Assembly: GCA_002327765.1 (NCBI GenBank)
Contig: DCUH01000043.1
Coordinates: 1-25,993, forward strand
From: a bacterium UBA2219
Lineage (GTDB): Bacteria; Desulfobacterota; Deferrimicrobia; Deferrimicrobiales; Deferrimicrobiaceae
DNA length: 25,993 bases
Direction: 5' to 3'
Made by a program: the position numbers and the translations under genes. This document shows, one piece after another, positions 1-6,463 of the stretch; position 1 is the first letter of the stretch; the number at the start of each line of letters is the position of its first letter. The notes beneath the pieces are model-generated. The model saw only the letters and a list, made by a program, of their open reading frames with translations. It was not told the DNA's origin and ran no database searches.

Positions 1-634
1 CGAAGAGCTCGGACTCGATCAGGGTGTCGGGCAGCGCCCCGCAGTTCACCGCCACGAACGGCCCTTCCCGGTGGGGGCTGTGGTTGTGGATGGCCCGGGC
101 GACCAGCTCTTTCCCGGTTCCGCTGGCCCCTTCGACCAGGACGGTGCTGCCGCTCTGCGCCACCTGGGGGAGCTGGGCGAAGATCTTCATCATCCGGGGA
201 TTCTTGCTGACGATGTCCTCGAAGGAGTGCTGGCGGCGCACCGCCTTCTGCAGCTCGTTGATCTCGGACACGTCCCGGAAGGTCTCCACGCCGCCGACGA
301 CCCGGCCCTCACTGTCCCGAAGAAGGGCGGTGCTGGCCTTGATGGGAATCTGCCGCTTGTCGGCGCGGAAGATGCGGACCGGCATGTCCTGGAGGGGGAC
401 CTGGGTTTCGAGCGTCCGGCGCAGCATGCAGCCGGTCTCGCACACGTCGGCCCGGAACACCTCGAAACAGAAGCGGCCGACCGCCTGGTCGCGCGGTATG
501 CCGGTGATGGTCTCCGCCGCCCGGTTGAAGGAGGTGATGCGGCGGTCCAGGTCGACCGTGAACACTCCCTCGTGGAGGCTGTCGAGGATCAGCTCGTGGT
601 GGCGCTCCCTCGGATCGTCCGGTTCCTGACCCAT
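1..634 (-). CDS. Sigma-54-dependent transcriptional activator with N-terminal PAS domain (partial)
   Basis: Reading the reverse strand from the ATG at 634 gives 211 residues before the window edge; the 3' part is missing. Residues about 10-125 form a PAS-type sensor domain (it contains EGVFTVDLDRRITSFNRAAE and ends near GGVETFRDVSEI). The AAA+ domain of the NtrC family then starts, with Walker A GASGTGKE at 169-176 and the NCGALPDTLIESELF segment that normally precedes GAFTGA. No receiver domain lies before the PAS domain, so it should sense a signal directly. The PAS domain carries Cys56, Cys65 and Cys69 (the last two as CETGC), which could bind metal or a redox ligand; that is inference. 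The divergent gene at 889 and the operon at 1467 both have candidate -24/-12 promoters, so this protein is the obvious candidate activator. The family and sigma-54 role are secure; the signal is unknown. Confidence 0.93.
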   Translation of the reverse strand, partial: MGQEPDDPRERHHELILDSLHEGVFTVDLDRRITSFNRAAETITGIPRDQAVGRFCFEVFRADVCETGCMLRRTLETQVPLQDMPVRIFRADKRQIPIKASTALLRDSEGRVVGGVETFRDVSEINELQKAVRRQHSFEDIVSKNPRMMKIFAQLPQVAQSGSTVLVEGASGTGKELVARAIHNHSPHREGPFVAVNCGALPDTLIESELF

Positions 635-727
635 CGGCGGATACCTGCCTGTCAAGGGTTGGGGGCCATGATCGCGGAAGCCGTACAGGTGCATTCTGTT
701 CCTGATTGGCGCCGGGGTCAAGGCCCA

Positions 728-752
728 TTGGTTCCCAAGCCTTCGGAAACAA
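728..752. promoter_or_regulatory. Candidate upstream activator site (inverted half-sites)
   Basis: TTGGTTCCC and GGAAACAA form an imperfect inverted repeat 8 bases apart, 37 bases upstream of the -24 element at 789. The right part, TTCGGAAACAA (742-752), recurs exactly at 1339-1349 upstream of the second sigma-54 promoter. A further GGAAAAC follows at 755. The position suits an enhancer site for the divergent activator. No binding data are available from the sequence. Confidence 0.45.
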
Positions 753-787
753 TGGAAAACGATCAGGACATCCTCCGGAAGGTTCGC

Positions 788-803
788 GGGCGTGATCCTT
801 GCT
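788..803 (+). promoter_or_regulatory. Candidate sigma-54 promoter for the NifX/ORP-like gene
   Basis: GGGCGTGATCCTTGCT has GG at 789-790 and GC at 801-802 with exactly 10 bases between, and a full TTGCT -12 block. The -24 block departs from TGGCACG at three positions. Transcription would start near 813-815. It is weaker than the match at 1387 but sits beside a sigma-54 activator gene and below the 728-752 inverted repeat. Confidence 0.45.
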
Positions 804-888
804 AAATCCCAGATGAACCTGCCGACCCAACCCGTTGCAAGACGATGCCGGGGTGACGATGCCTCGTGACGCCCTCCCTGCCCGGAAC

Positions 889-1233
889 ATGACTTTCCCG
901 CGTACCGCCGTTCCCGTGTTCATGAACCGGGTGTCCCCCGTGCTCGATACCTGCACACGCCTCTGCATCCTGAACCCTGGGCGCGGCGGGCGGATCCGCA
1001 GGAAGACGGCGGCCGTGCGGGGAAAAACGCTTCTGGAGCGCGCCGAGGAGATCCGGAGGCACGGCGTGGCGGTCGTCGTCTGCGGCGCGGTGGGAAGCGT
1101 CTTCTACAACCTTTTGACGGAAAGGCGCGTCGAGATCGTCTGCGGGATCACGGGCGACATCGAGGAGGTGATCGAGGCTTACCTCGGCGGCACGCTTTCG
1201 CAGGCGCGGTTCCGGATGCCGGGCGCCTCGTGA
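889..1233 (+). CDS. NifX/NifB-type dinitrogenase iron-molybdenum cofactor domain protein (ORP/MTH1175-like)
   Basis: A 114-residue cytoplasmic protein. The N-terminus TAVPVFMNRVSPVLDTCTRL is the typical first strand and loop of this family, and the C-terminal half (VAVVVCGAVG, VEIVCGITGDIEEVIEAYLGG) matches the rest of the fold. Members bind or carry metal-sulfur clusters: NifX/NafY in nitrogenase assembly, and the Mo-Cu orange protein (ORP) of Desulfovibrio. Here it stands alone, divergent from a sigma-54 activator, which recalls the ORP locus. Cysteines at about residues 22 and 26, and two later ones, could be ligands. The start is uncertain: 889 gives the usual family N-terminus, while in-frame ATG 859 and TTG 835 lie upstream; none has a good ribosome-binding site. 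No nitrogenase genes are seen nearby, so a role in nitrogen fixation is not implied. Confidence 0.8.
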   Translation: MTFPRTAVPVFMNRVSPVLDTCTRLCILNPGRGGRIRRKTAAVRGKTLLERAEEIRRHGVAVVVCGAVGSVFYNLLTERRVEIVCGITGDIEEVIEAYLGGTLSQARFRMPGAS

Positions 1234-1271
1234 TTCCCCCGCGCGGGGATCATTTTGGACCGCTTCGCCCG

Positions 1272-1303
1272 GGGAATGGATGCGTTTTGTTCCCTTCTTT
1301 TTT
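1272..1303 (+). terminator. Possible Rho-independent terminator after the NifX/ORP-like gene
   Basis: GGGAA (1272-1276) pairs with TTCCC (1290-1294) around a 13-base loop and is followed by TTCTTTTTT (1295-1303). The stem is short. A second weak stem, CGGAT/ATCCG (1317-1321 and 1330-1334) followed by six T, lies just downstream. The TTCCC arm also belongs to the proposed activator half-site at 1284-1294, so the two readings compete. Confidence 0.35.
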
Positions 1304-1352
1304 CAGGAGGCGGGATCGGATTAAAAATGATCCGTTTTTTCGGAAACAAAAC
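1284..1352. promoter_or_regulatory. Candidate paired activator sites upstream of the 1467 operon
   Basis: GTTTTGTTCCC (1284-1294) and GGAAACAAAAC (1342-1352) are inverted copies matching at 10 of 11 positions, with 47 bases between them. The right arm extends leftward into TTCGGAAACAA, the same 11 bases as at 742-752. The arms end 35 bases before the -24 element of the promoter at 1387. Placement and recurrence suggest enhancer half-sites for the sigma-54 activator at 1-634. Confidence 0.45.
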
Positions 1353-1386
1353 AGGCGGTTGCCCGGCGGCCTCTCCTGCCGGCCGG

Positions 1387-1403
1387 TTGGCACCGAGGTT
1401 GCG
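1387..1403 (+). promoter_or_regulatory. Sigma-54 (-24/-12) promoter of the membrane protein/MBL/lipoprotein operon
   Basis: TTGGCACCGAGGTTGCG matches the sigma-54 consensus TTGGCACN5TTGC in every conserved position, with GG at 1389-1390, GC at 1401-1402 and 10 bases between. Transcription should begin near 1413-1415, leaving a leader of about 50 bases. A strong ribosome-binding site, AAAGGAGG (1454-1461), stands 5 bases before the ATG at 1467. Confidence 0.75.
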
Positions 1404-1466
1404 TGACGCAATGGAACAATAACCATTTTCGGGAAGGAAGCGCAAAAAACGCGAAAGGAGGCGTAA

Positions 1467-2882
1467 ATGGAGCGTTTCGGCGCAGGATATCTGGAGGAGC
1501 GGAAACTCGTTCCGCGCTGGCCGCAGCCGATCCCGGCGATCGTGGCCCTGGTCTTGACGCTGATCGTGTTTTACGCGTCGTGGTGGATCTTCCAGGACCC
1601 GCGGGGCTGGATGCGCATGTACACCCCGTACGTGGGCTACATGTACACCCGCTGGTGGCTGATCATGCTCATCTGGATGGTCTACATCTTCAACTACTGG
1701 CCCTTCAAGCGCGCCTGGCTCGAGAAAACCCATCCCGTCGTCAAGGGCGCGATCCTCACCGCGATCTCGATCGGAATCCTGCTGATCCTCATCAAGGGGT
1801 TCTTCGTGGCGCTGCTGGGCAACTTCGGGATCGCCTACTTCAATCCGGAGAACCTGATGAAGCTTCCCCGGATGACGGAGTTCTTCGCCCTCGAGTACGC
1901 GTCGCTGGCGTGCCTCATGTTCGCGGCGATCGCCTCGTGGCTCAGCCCCGCGTGGGTCGTGGCCTGCGAGGAGGTCCCCTGGCAGAACATGAACCAGCCC
2001 GCCAAAGGGATCAGCATCCTGGTCGCGACGTTTTTCCTCAGCACCCTGGTCTACTTCATGACGATGCATTCCCATATGGGGATCCTCTATTACCCGTGGC
2101 AGTACTTCACCTCCATCGCCCCGCCGTACTGGGAGAAGTTCGCCAACACGGTCTCCGGCAACTTCCACGTCTCCTGGATCATGTGCTGCACGGTCGTGGT
2201 GTGGACCGTGGAAACCATCTGGGAGCGCTTCCCGTTCAAGCTGATCAAGACCGACTGGCTGCGGCGCGTGGTGGCGTTCTTTGGCATCATCGCCTTCGCG
2301 TGGGCGATGCACTTCTTCCTGTATTTCGCGCAGGAGCTCACCTGGGGCCCGGCGATCCGCGGCACCCGGCTGATCAACGCCCCCGACTGGCGCTGGCTGC
2401 ACGTCGGCGAGATGGCGGTCTTCTTCCTCGTCCCGGCGCTTTTCCTTACCTTCTACTGCAACAACTGGCCGCGCCGCTTCAGCCTGCCGGTCAACGTGCT
2501 GGTCCGGACGGGGATCACCCTCGCCGCCGCCGCCTTGTTGTACATCTTCTATTACAAGACCTCCCACGATTTCCTCGGGACCCAGAAGGGCTTCATGCAC
2601 GAGCAGCAGTTCCCGATGATCCCGACGATCTGGCTGATCAACATCTGGCTTGCCCACCACTGGTTCATGGACAACTGGCCCGGCTGGAAGATGGTGCCCA
2701 AGACCGCCGAGGAGATGGCGGCCGAACGCGCCCACGAGGAAGTGCAGATCGAGGACACCCGATGGAGCCCGGCGCTGGGGGCGGGGCTCGCGGCCGGCGC
2801 CGTGGGCGGCGTGCTGCTTTACTTCATCGCCCTGAAGGTCCTTCCCTGGGCCTACAAGACCATCGACGTCCTACCCAAATAG
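1467..2882 (+). CDS. Uncharacterised polytopic membrane protein, histidine- and tryptophan-rich
   Basis: A 471-residue inner-membrane protein that I do not recognise. Hydrophobic stretches suggest about 11 helices: roughly 22-43, 61-80, 92-118, 137-160, 182-200, 232-252, 267-288, 311-331, 343-362, 383-400 and 435-456. Many histidines lie within or beside helices: His201 and His203 (HSH), His234, His282, His312, His367, His378, and the pair His397-His398. Trp and Tyr are unusually frequent at helix ends (WWIF, TRWWL, HHWFMDNWPGW). A charged segment at about 411-432 (KTAEEMAAERAHEEV) precedes the last helix. Such intramembrane histidines are typical of haem, copper or iron binding, but no known haem or oxidase signature is complete. 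It is the first gene after the sigma-54 promoter, 26 bases before the MBL gene, so the two products probably work together at the membrane. No substrate can be named. Confidence 0.88.
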   Translation: MERFGAGYLEERKLVPRWPQPIPAIVALVLTLIVFYASWWIFQDPRGWMRMYTPYVGYMYTRWWLIMLIWMVYIFNYWPFKRAWLEKTHPVVKGAILTAISIGILLILIKGFFVALLGNFGIAYFNPENLMKLPRMTEFFALEYASLACLMFAAIASWLSPAWVVACEEVPWQNMNQPAKGISILVATFFLSTLVYFMTMHSHMGILYYPWQYFTSIAPPYWEKFANTVSGNFHVSWIMCCTVVVWTVETIWERFPFKLIKTDWLRRVVAFFGIIAFAWAMHFFLYFAQELTWGPAIRGTRLINAPDWRWLHVGEMAVFFLVPALFLTFYCNNWPRRFSLPVNVLVRTGITLAAAALLYIFYYKTSHDFLGTQKGFMHEQQFPMIPTIWLINIWLAHHWFMDNWPGWKMVPKTAEEMAAERAHEEVQIEDTRWSPALGAGLAAGAVGGVLLYFIALKVLPWAYKTIDVLPK

Positions 2883-2908
2883 GCTGAGAGAGGAAAAAAG
2901 GAGGAACC

Positions 2909-4087
2909 ATGTCCGAGGAAAAAGGGAACATCAGCCGTCGGGACTTCTTCAAGGGGGCGGCGGCGGGCGTGCTGGGCGGGACGGCGCTCGGGATGGGGCT
3001 GTTCTCCTATTCCCCCATGCGGAAGCGCTTCTTCCCGGAGACGAAGCGGAAGCTCCAGGAGATCGGCGTCGTCAAGTCGCTGAAGGTCACGAACATCTCG
3101 GAGACGAGCTGGTTCGAAAACCCCGTCCTCATGGGCGACATCAAGAAGGCGGGGGGGCTGCTCGTCAACCAGTACAGCTACAACTGGCCGCCGTTCGGCG
3201 ACGGGAGCGGGCTGGGGAAGGGAAGCTACGAGAGGGGGCTCGCAAAGATCAAGCACCTGATCCCGCACGACCTCGAGGCGGCGTGGGCGACGACCGAGAA
3301 GCTCTCGGTCAGCCCGCAGAACGCCGGCGGGTTCGCCGCCCTGATCGAGGTCGAGGAGATGGGCGGCCGGAAGCGGAAATTCCTGCTCGACAGCGGCTGG
3401 TCCTACAAGTGGATGCACGAAAGCTTCAAGCGGGAAGGCATCGACCAGATGCTGAAGAACAACGAGATCGAGGCCTTCATCATCTCCCACGAGCATTTCG
3501 ACCACTACTGGGGGGCTCCGGTCACCTTCAAGTACGCCCCCAACATCAAGACGTATATCCCGGATACGTTCTACCCCGAGGGGCTCGACTACCTGAAGGC
3601 CGCGGGGCACAGGGGCGAGGTGGTCAAGGTGAAGCCCGGGACGGTGAACTCGATCATCCCGGGGATGGCGACCTACGTATTCCCGGTGCCGATCATATGC
3701 CGGGTGCTGGGGGAGCAGTCGATCTACGTCAACGTGAAGGACCACGGGTTGACCAGCATCACCGGCTGCTGCCACTTCGGCATCATCCAGTTCGCGGAGA
3801 CCGCCTTCAAGGAGATCAAGTACGAGAAGGACCAGCTCTACGGGATCTACGGCGGCCTGCACATCTCGCCCTTCGAGGACTGGGACCCCAAATACGACGA
3901 TCTCGTCCTGTCCCTCGGGAAGTACAAGTTCCAGAAGATCGGCTGCAACCACTGCACAGGGATCCTCTGCGCCAAGAAGTTCATCGCGGCGGGATACCCC
4001 GTGCAGCAGGGCACGGCCCGGTTCCGGTCGAAGGATACGGCGTATCTCGGCAACGGGGACAAGATCGGCTACGGGGTCGAGATCTAG
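2909..4087 (+). CDS. Tat-exported metallo-beta-lactamase-fold protein, DHPS-like subgroup
   Basis: A 392-residue protein with a twin-arginine signal (SRRDFFK at 9-15, then a hydrophobic glycine/alanine stretch to about 33), so it should be exported folded with its metals bound. The MBL motif HEHFDH is intact at 194-199. Later ligand motifs GCCH (His289), GGLH (His318) and NHCTG (His348) match the subgroup related to methanopterin-pathway dihydropterin synthase (DHPS). Those relatives are usually cytoplasmic and many have no known substrate, so the name should not be read as an activity. Ribosome-binding site AAGGAGG lies at 2898-2904. It is cotranscribed with the membrane protein upstream, and a periplasmic side partnership is likely. 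It could be a hydrolase, a metal-dependent oxidoreductase or a cofactor-handling protein. Confidence 0.9.
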   Translation: MSEEKGNISRRDFFKGAAAGVLGGTALGMGLFSYSPMRKRFFPETKRKLQEIGVVKSLKVTNISETSWFENPVLMGDIKKAGGLLVNQYSYNWPPFGDGSGLGKGSYERGLAKIKHLIPHDLEAAWATTEKLSVSPQNAGGFAALIEVEEMGGRKRKFLLDSGWSYKWMHESFKREGIDQMLKNNEIEAFIISHEHFDHYWGAPVTFKYAPNIKTYIPDTFYPEGLDYLKAAGHRGEVVKVKPGTVNSIIPGMATYVFPVPIICRVLGEQSIYVNVKDHGLTSITGCCHFGIIQFAETAFKEIKYEKDQLYGIYGGLHISPFEDWDPKYDDLVLSLGKYKFQKIGCNHCTGILCAKKFIAAGYPVQQGTARFRSKDTAYLGNGDKIGYGVEI

Positions 4088-4101
4088 GAATCCAAACCGT
4101 A

Positions 4102-4138
4102 CGGCGGCGGGGGGCCTGGAAGGCGCATCCCGCCGCCG
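4102..4138 (+). other. Strong intercistronic stem-loop between MBL and lipoprotein genes
   Basis: CGGCGGCGGG (4102-4111) and CCCGCCGCCG (4129-4138) are a perfect 10-base-pair inverted repeat, all G-C. Inside the loop, GCCT (4114-4117) pairs with AGGC (4121-4124). No T-run follows, so it is not a standard terminator. It probably stabilises the upstream mRNA segment or attenuates downstream expression. Confidence 0.6.
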
Positions 4139-4158
4139 ATTCCATGCGGAGGGAAACG

Positions 4159-4569
4159 ATGGCGAGATACCGTTTCGCGAAGGCGGGGCCGGTCCTGGCG
4201 GTCCTGGCGGCACTTCTTCTTGTCGGCGCCTTCGGGTGCGCCGAAAGGCCCAAGGCGATCCTCCCCGGTATGCAGGAGTTGATCGACAATTTCATGGACA
4301 AGGCGCACCGGGAGGCGACGCTGGACAAGTATGGCGCGCACGGGGCGGTCCCCCCGGAGCTGTCGGCGTGCGACATGTCCAAGCCGAACGTCACGAAGAG
4401 GGAGGAGAAGGACGGGGTCGCCCTGTACACCCTGGAGTCCCGGGTGGAGAAGTGCGAGCATTCACCTACGGCTGTTGGAACGACGCGCGTCTTCACCATC
4501 GGGTGGAAGGACGGCAAGATCGCGAAGTTCGAGTGGGGAGGACCCAAGAGCGGCAAGGTGGAATATTAA
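4159..4569 (+). CDS. Small predicted lipoprotein
   Basis: A 136-residue protein, unrecognised. It starts with a basic segment and a hydrophobic stretch (VLAVLAALLLVGAFGC) ending in Cys27, a plausible though imperfect lipobox (AFGC), so it is likely lipid-anchored on the periplasmic side. The mature part is hydrophilic, with Cys63 (SACDMSKPN) and Cys97 (VEKCEHSP) that could form a disulfide, and a strand-rich end (TTRVFTIGWKDGKIAKFEW). The start at 4159 is preferred over ATG 4144 because GGAGGG stands 5 bases before it. It follows the MBL gene by 71 bases, across a strong stem-loop, and is probably the third member of the sigma-54 operon. Likely role: accessory subunit of the membrane system; this is inference. 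Confidence 0.82.
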   Translation: MARYRFAKAGPVLAVLAALLLVGAFGCAERPKAILPGMQELIDNFMDKAHREATLDKYGAHGAVPPELSACDMSKPNVTKREEKDGVALYTLESRVEKCEHSPTAVGTTRVFTIGWKDGKIAKFEWGGPKSGKVEY

Positions 4570-4579
4570 GGACGCGGCC

Positions 4580-6448
4580 GTGACGCGCATCGCCCTGGAG
4601 AACGTATACCGGGGGGACTTCGGGGAGGATCCGGGTGACGCGCTCCGGGCGGTCCTGCGGTCGGTCCTGATCCGCACCCAGTTTCTCCCCACCGTCCGGC
4701 ACGTCATCGGCTGGCGGGGGATGCGGCAGTCGGCGGCGGAGCCGGAAGGGTGGACCGCGAAGATCGCAGGCTTCGCGGGGGTGTTCGGGCTGTCGTTCCT
4801 TTGCCTGGAGGAGGTGCCGGGGTGGGCCGCCGCCCGCTTCGGCATTTTCTATTTCCCCGATCCGGAAGAGCCGCTGGTCGAGCGCTGCTCACTGGCGGCG
4901 GCGGAGTTGACGCAGGCCGGGGATTACCTAAACCGGGTGGGAGGGTTCCAGGAGCGCCCGGAGATGTGCGGGCTGTTCGACGTCGGCGTGCTGCTGCTTT
5001 CCGTCCGGAGCGACGGCGGATCGCTCGCGCTGGCGTTGGACAGCGTCTCTTCCCTGCGGACGGTGGCGCGCGACGGCGTGCGGCTGACGCGGGACGGTGT
5101 GCCGACCGTGCTGATCGAGCCGGGGGGGTGCGACCGCGACTTTCCCGCGTTCGATACGGCTCTGGCGTTCTTCGACGTCCTGGCGTCCTCGTTCGGCCTG
5201 AACCTCGAATCGCCTCCTGTCTGCCTGCTCGAGCGGCGATACCCGGCGCTCCTGCGGGAATACGACCGTTCGGGGGGCGTGGCCGTTCGGGAAGCGCCCG
5301 ACCTCTGGAACGGCCTCCTGGCGCTGGGGTACGGTGAAGGCGGCCTCGAGGCGCTCCGTTGCGCGTTTCCGGCGCTCCCGGGGGCTGCGATCCGTTCGGC
5401 GGATGCGGACGGGGCGGAAACCGCACCCCCCGAATACCGCGACCGGCTCTGGTGGCGGGCGCACCAGCTCAAGGATTCCAGGAACATCGACCGGAAATTC
5501 CTGGGGGTGGACGAGCGGCCGCCGCTCGTCGTCCTCACGGGCTTTCTGGGTTCCGGGAAGACCAGCTTCCTGCAGCATTTCATCGAATACCAGACGCAGC
5601 GGAGCCGCTTCGTCGCCGTCATCCAGAACGAGATCGGGGAGGTCGGCCTCGACGGCAAGCTGCTCGACTACACCGTCACCGAGATCGACGAGGGGTGCGT
5701 CTGCTGCAGCCTGGCGGGGAACCTGAAGCAGGCGGTCCGCGGCATCCTCGACCGGTTCTCCCCGGACGCGATCCTCCTCGAGACGACCGGGCTGGCCAAC
5801 CCGCTGAACCTCCTGGACGAGCTGGCGGAGCTGGAGGAGCTGGTCCGGTTCGACTCCACGGTCACGATGGTGGACGCCCTGAACCTCGGGGAAGCGCTGG
5901 CCGGCTCGCCGGTCGCCGCCGACCAGATCCGGGCGGCGGACGTTCTCGTCGTGAACAAGGCCGACCTGGCGGGGGACGCCCGGATGGAGGAGGCGTGCCG
6001 CAAGGTCCGGGAGATCAACCAGCGGGCCCCGCTGTTCCGGACCGTCCGCGGAGACCTGAACCCGGCGCTGGTGTTCGACGCGGACGACCCGTCCCGCCGC
6101 GGTGCGGGGGAGGGCGCTTCCCCCGGGCCTTCCGGGCCGGCCGGGGCGTCGCACGCGCACGCCACGCACGGCGACGCGGGGATCTGGTCCAGGACCTTAC
6201 GGCTTTCCCGGCCGCTGGACCGCGACCGGTTTCTCGAGGTCGTCGACTCGCTGCCGGAAACGGTGTTCCGGGCCAAGGGGCTGGTCGATTTCACGGATCC
6301 GGGGGAGACGATGCTGTTCCAGTACGTCTGCGGGCGGTACGAGCTGTCCGGCTTCCCGGCGGGGGGGCCGGGGGAGCGCTTCCTGACCCTGATCGGAAGG
6401 GACGAGGCGCCGGATGTCCGGGAGCTGACGGAGGCGCTGAACGGCTGA
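4580..6448 (+). CDS. CobW/P47K-family GTPase (metal chaperone) with large N-terminal extension
   Basis: A 622-residue protein. The C-terminal half is a CobW-type GTPase: Walker A GFLGSGKT at 321-328, the metal-binding CVCC at 373-376, ETTGLANP as switch region, and NKAD at 459-462. A histidine-containing linker (HAHATHGD, 525-532) and the CobW C-terminal domain follow (TVFRAKGLVDF). Such proteins deliver Zn, Co or other metals to client enzymes. Residues 1 to about 310 are an extra domain I do not recognise; it is mildly hydrophobic near 60-80 and has cysteines scattered through it. Stand-alone CobW proteins are usually 320-400 residues, so this is a fusion. GTG 4580 is chosen because AAGGAC lies just before it; it begins 10 bases after the lipoprotein stop, which puts it in the same operon and suggests metallation of a product of this cluster. 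Confidence 0.9.
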   Translation: MTRIALENVYRGDFGEDPGDALRAVLRSVLIRTQFLPTVRHVIGWRGMRQSAAEPEGWTAKIAGFAGVFGLSFLCLEEVPGWAAARFGIFYFPDPEEPLVERCSLAAAELTQAGDYLNRVGGFQERPEMCGLFDVGVLLLSVRSDGGSLALALDSVSSLRTVARDGVRLTRDGVPTVLIEPGGCDRDFPAFDTALAFFDVLASSFGLNLESPPVCLLERRYPALLREYDRSGGVAVREAPDLWNGLLALGYGEGGLEALRCAFPALPGAAIRSADADGAETAPPEYRDRLWWRAHQLKDSRNIDRKFLGVDERPPLVVLTGFLGSGKTSFLQHFIEYQTQRSRFVAVIQNEIGEVGLDGKLLDYTVTEIDEGCVCCSLAGNLKQAVRGILDRFSPDAILLETTGLANPLNLLDELAELEELVRFDSTVTMVDALNLGEALAGSPVAADQIRAADVLVVNKADLAGDARMEEACRKVREINQRAPLFRTVRGDLNPALVFDADDPSRRGAGEGASPGPSGPAGASHAHATHGDAGIWSRTLRLSRPLDRDRFLEVVDSLPETVFRAKGLVDFTDPGETMLFQYVCGRYELSGFPAGGPGERFLTLIGRDEAPDVRELTEALNG

Positions 6449-6463
6449 CCGCCCCTCGGCCCG

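Noticed and set aside
889..1233. Nitrogen fixation role for the NifX-like protein
   Set aside because: No nif structural or assembly gene is visible, and the same domain occurs in ORP and other proteins unrelated to nitrogenase.
1179..2735. 518-codon open frame antisense to the membrane protein
   Set aside because: Composition is Asp/Glu/Arg/His/Pro-rich without a fold, and it would cover the sigma-54 promoter region.
1467..2882. Resemblance of the membrane protein to a copper membrane monooxygenase subunit (PmoC/AmoC)
   Set aside because: The aromatic-rich helices look alike at a glance, but the Asp-X3-His...His ligand motif is not in place, the protein is much longer, and no A or B subunit gene is present.
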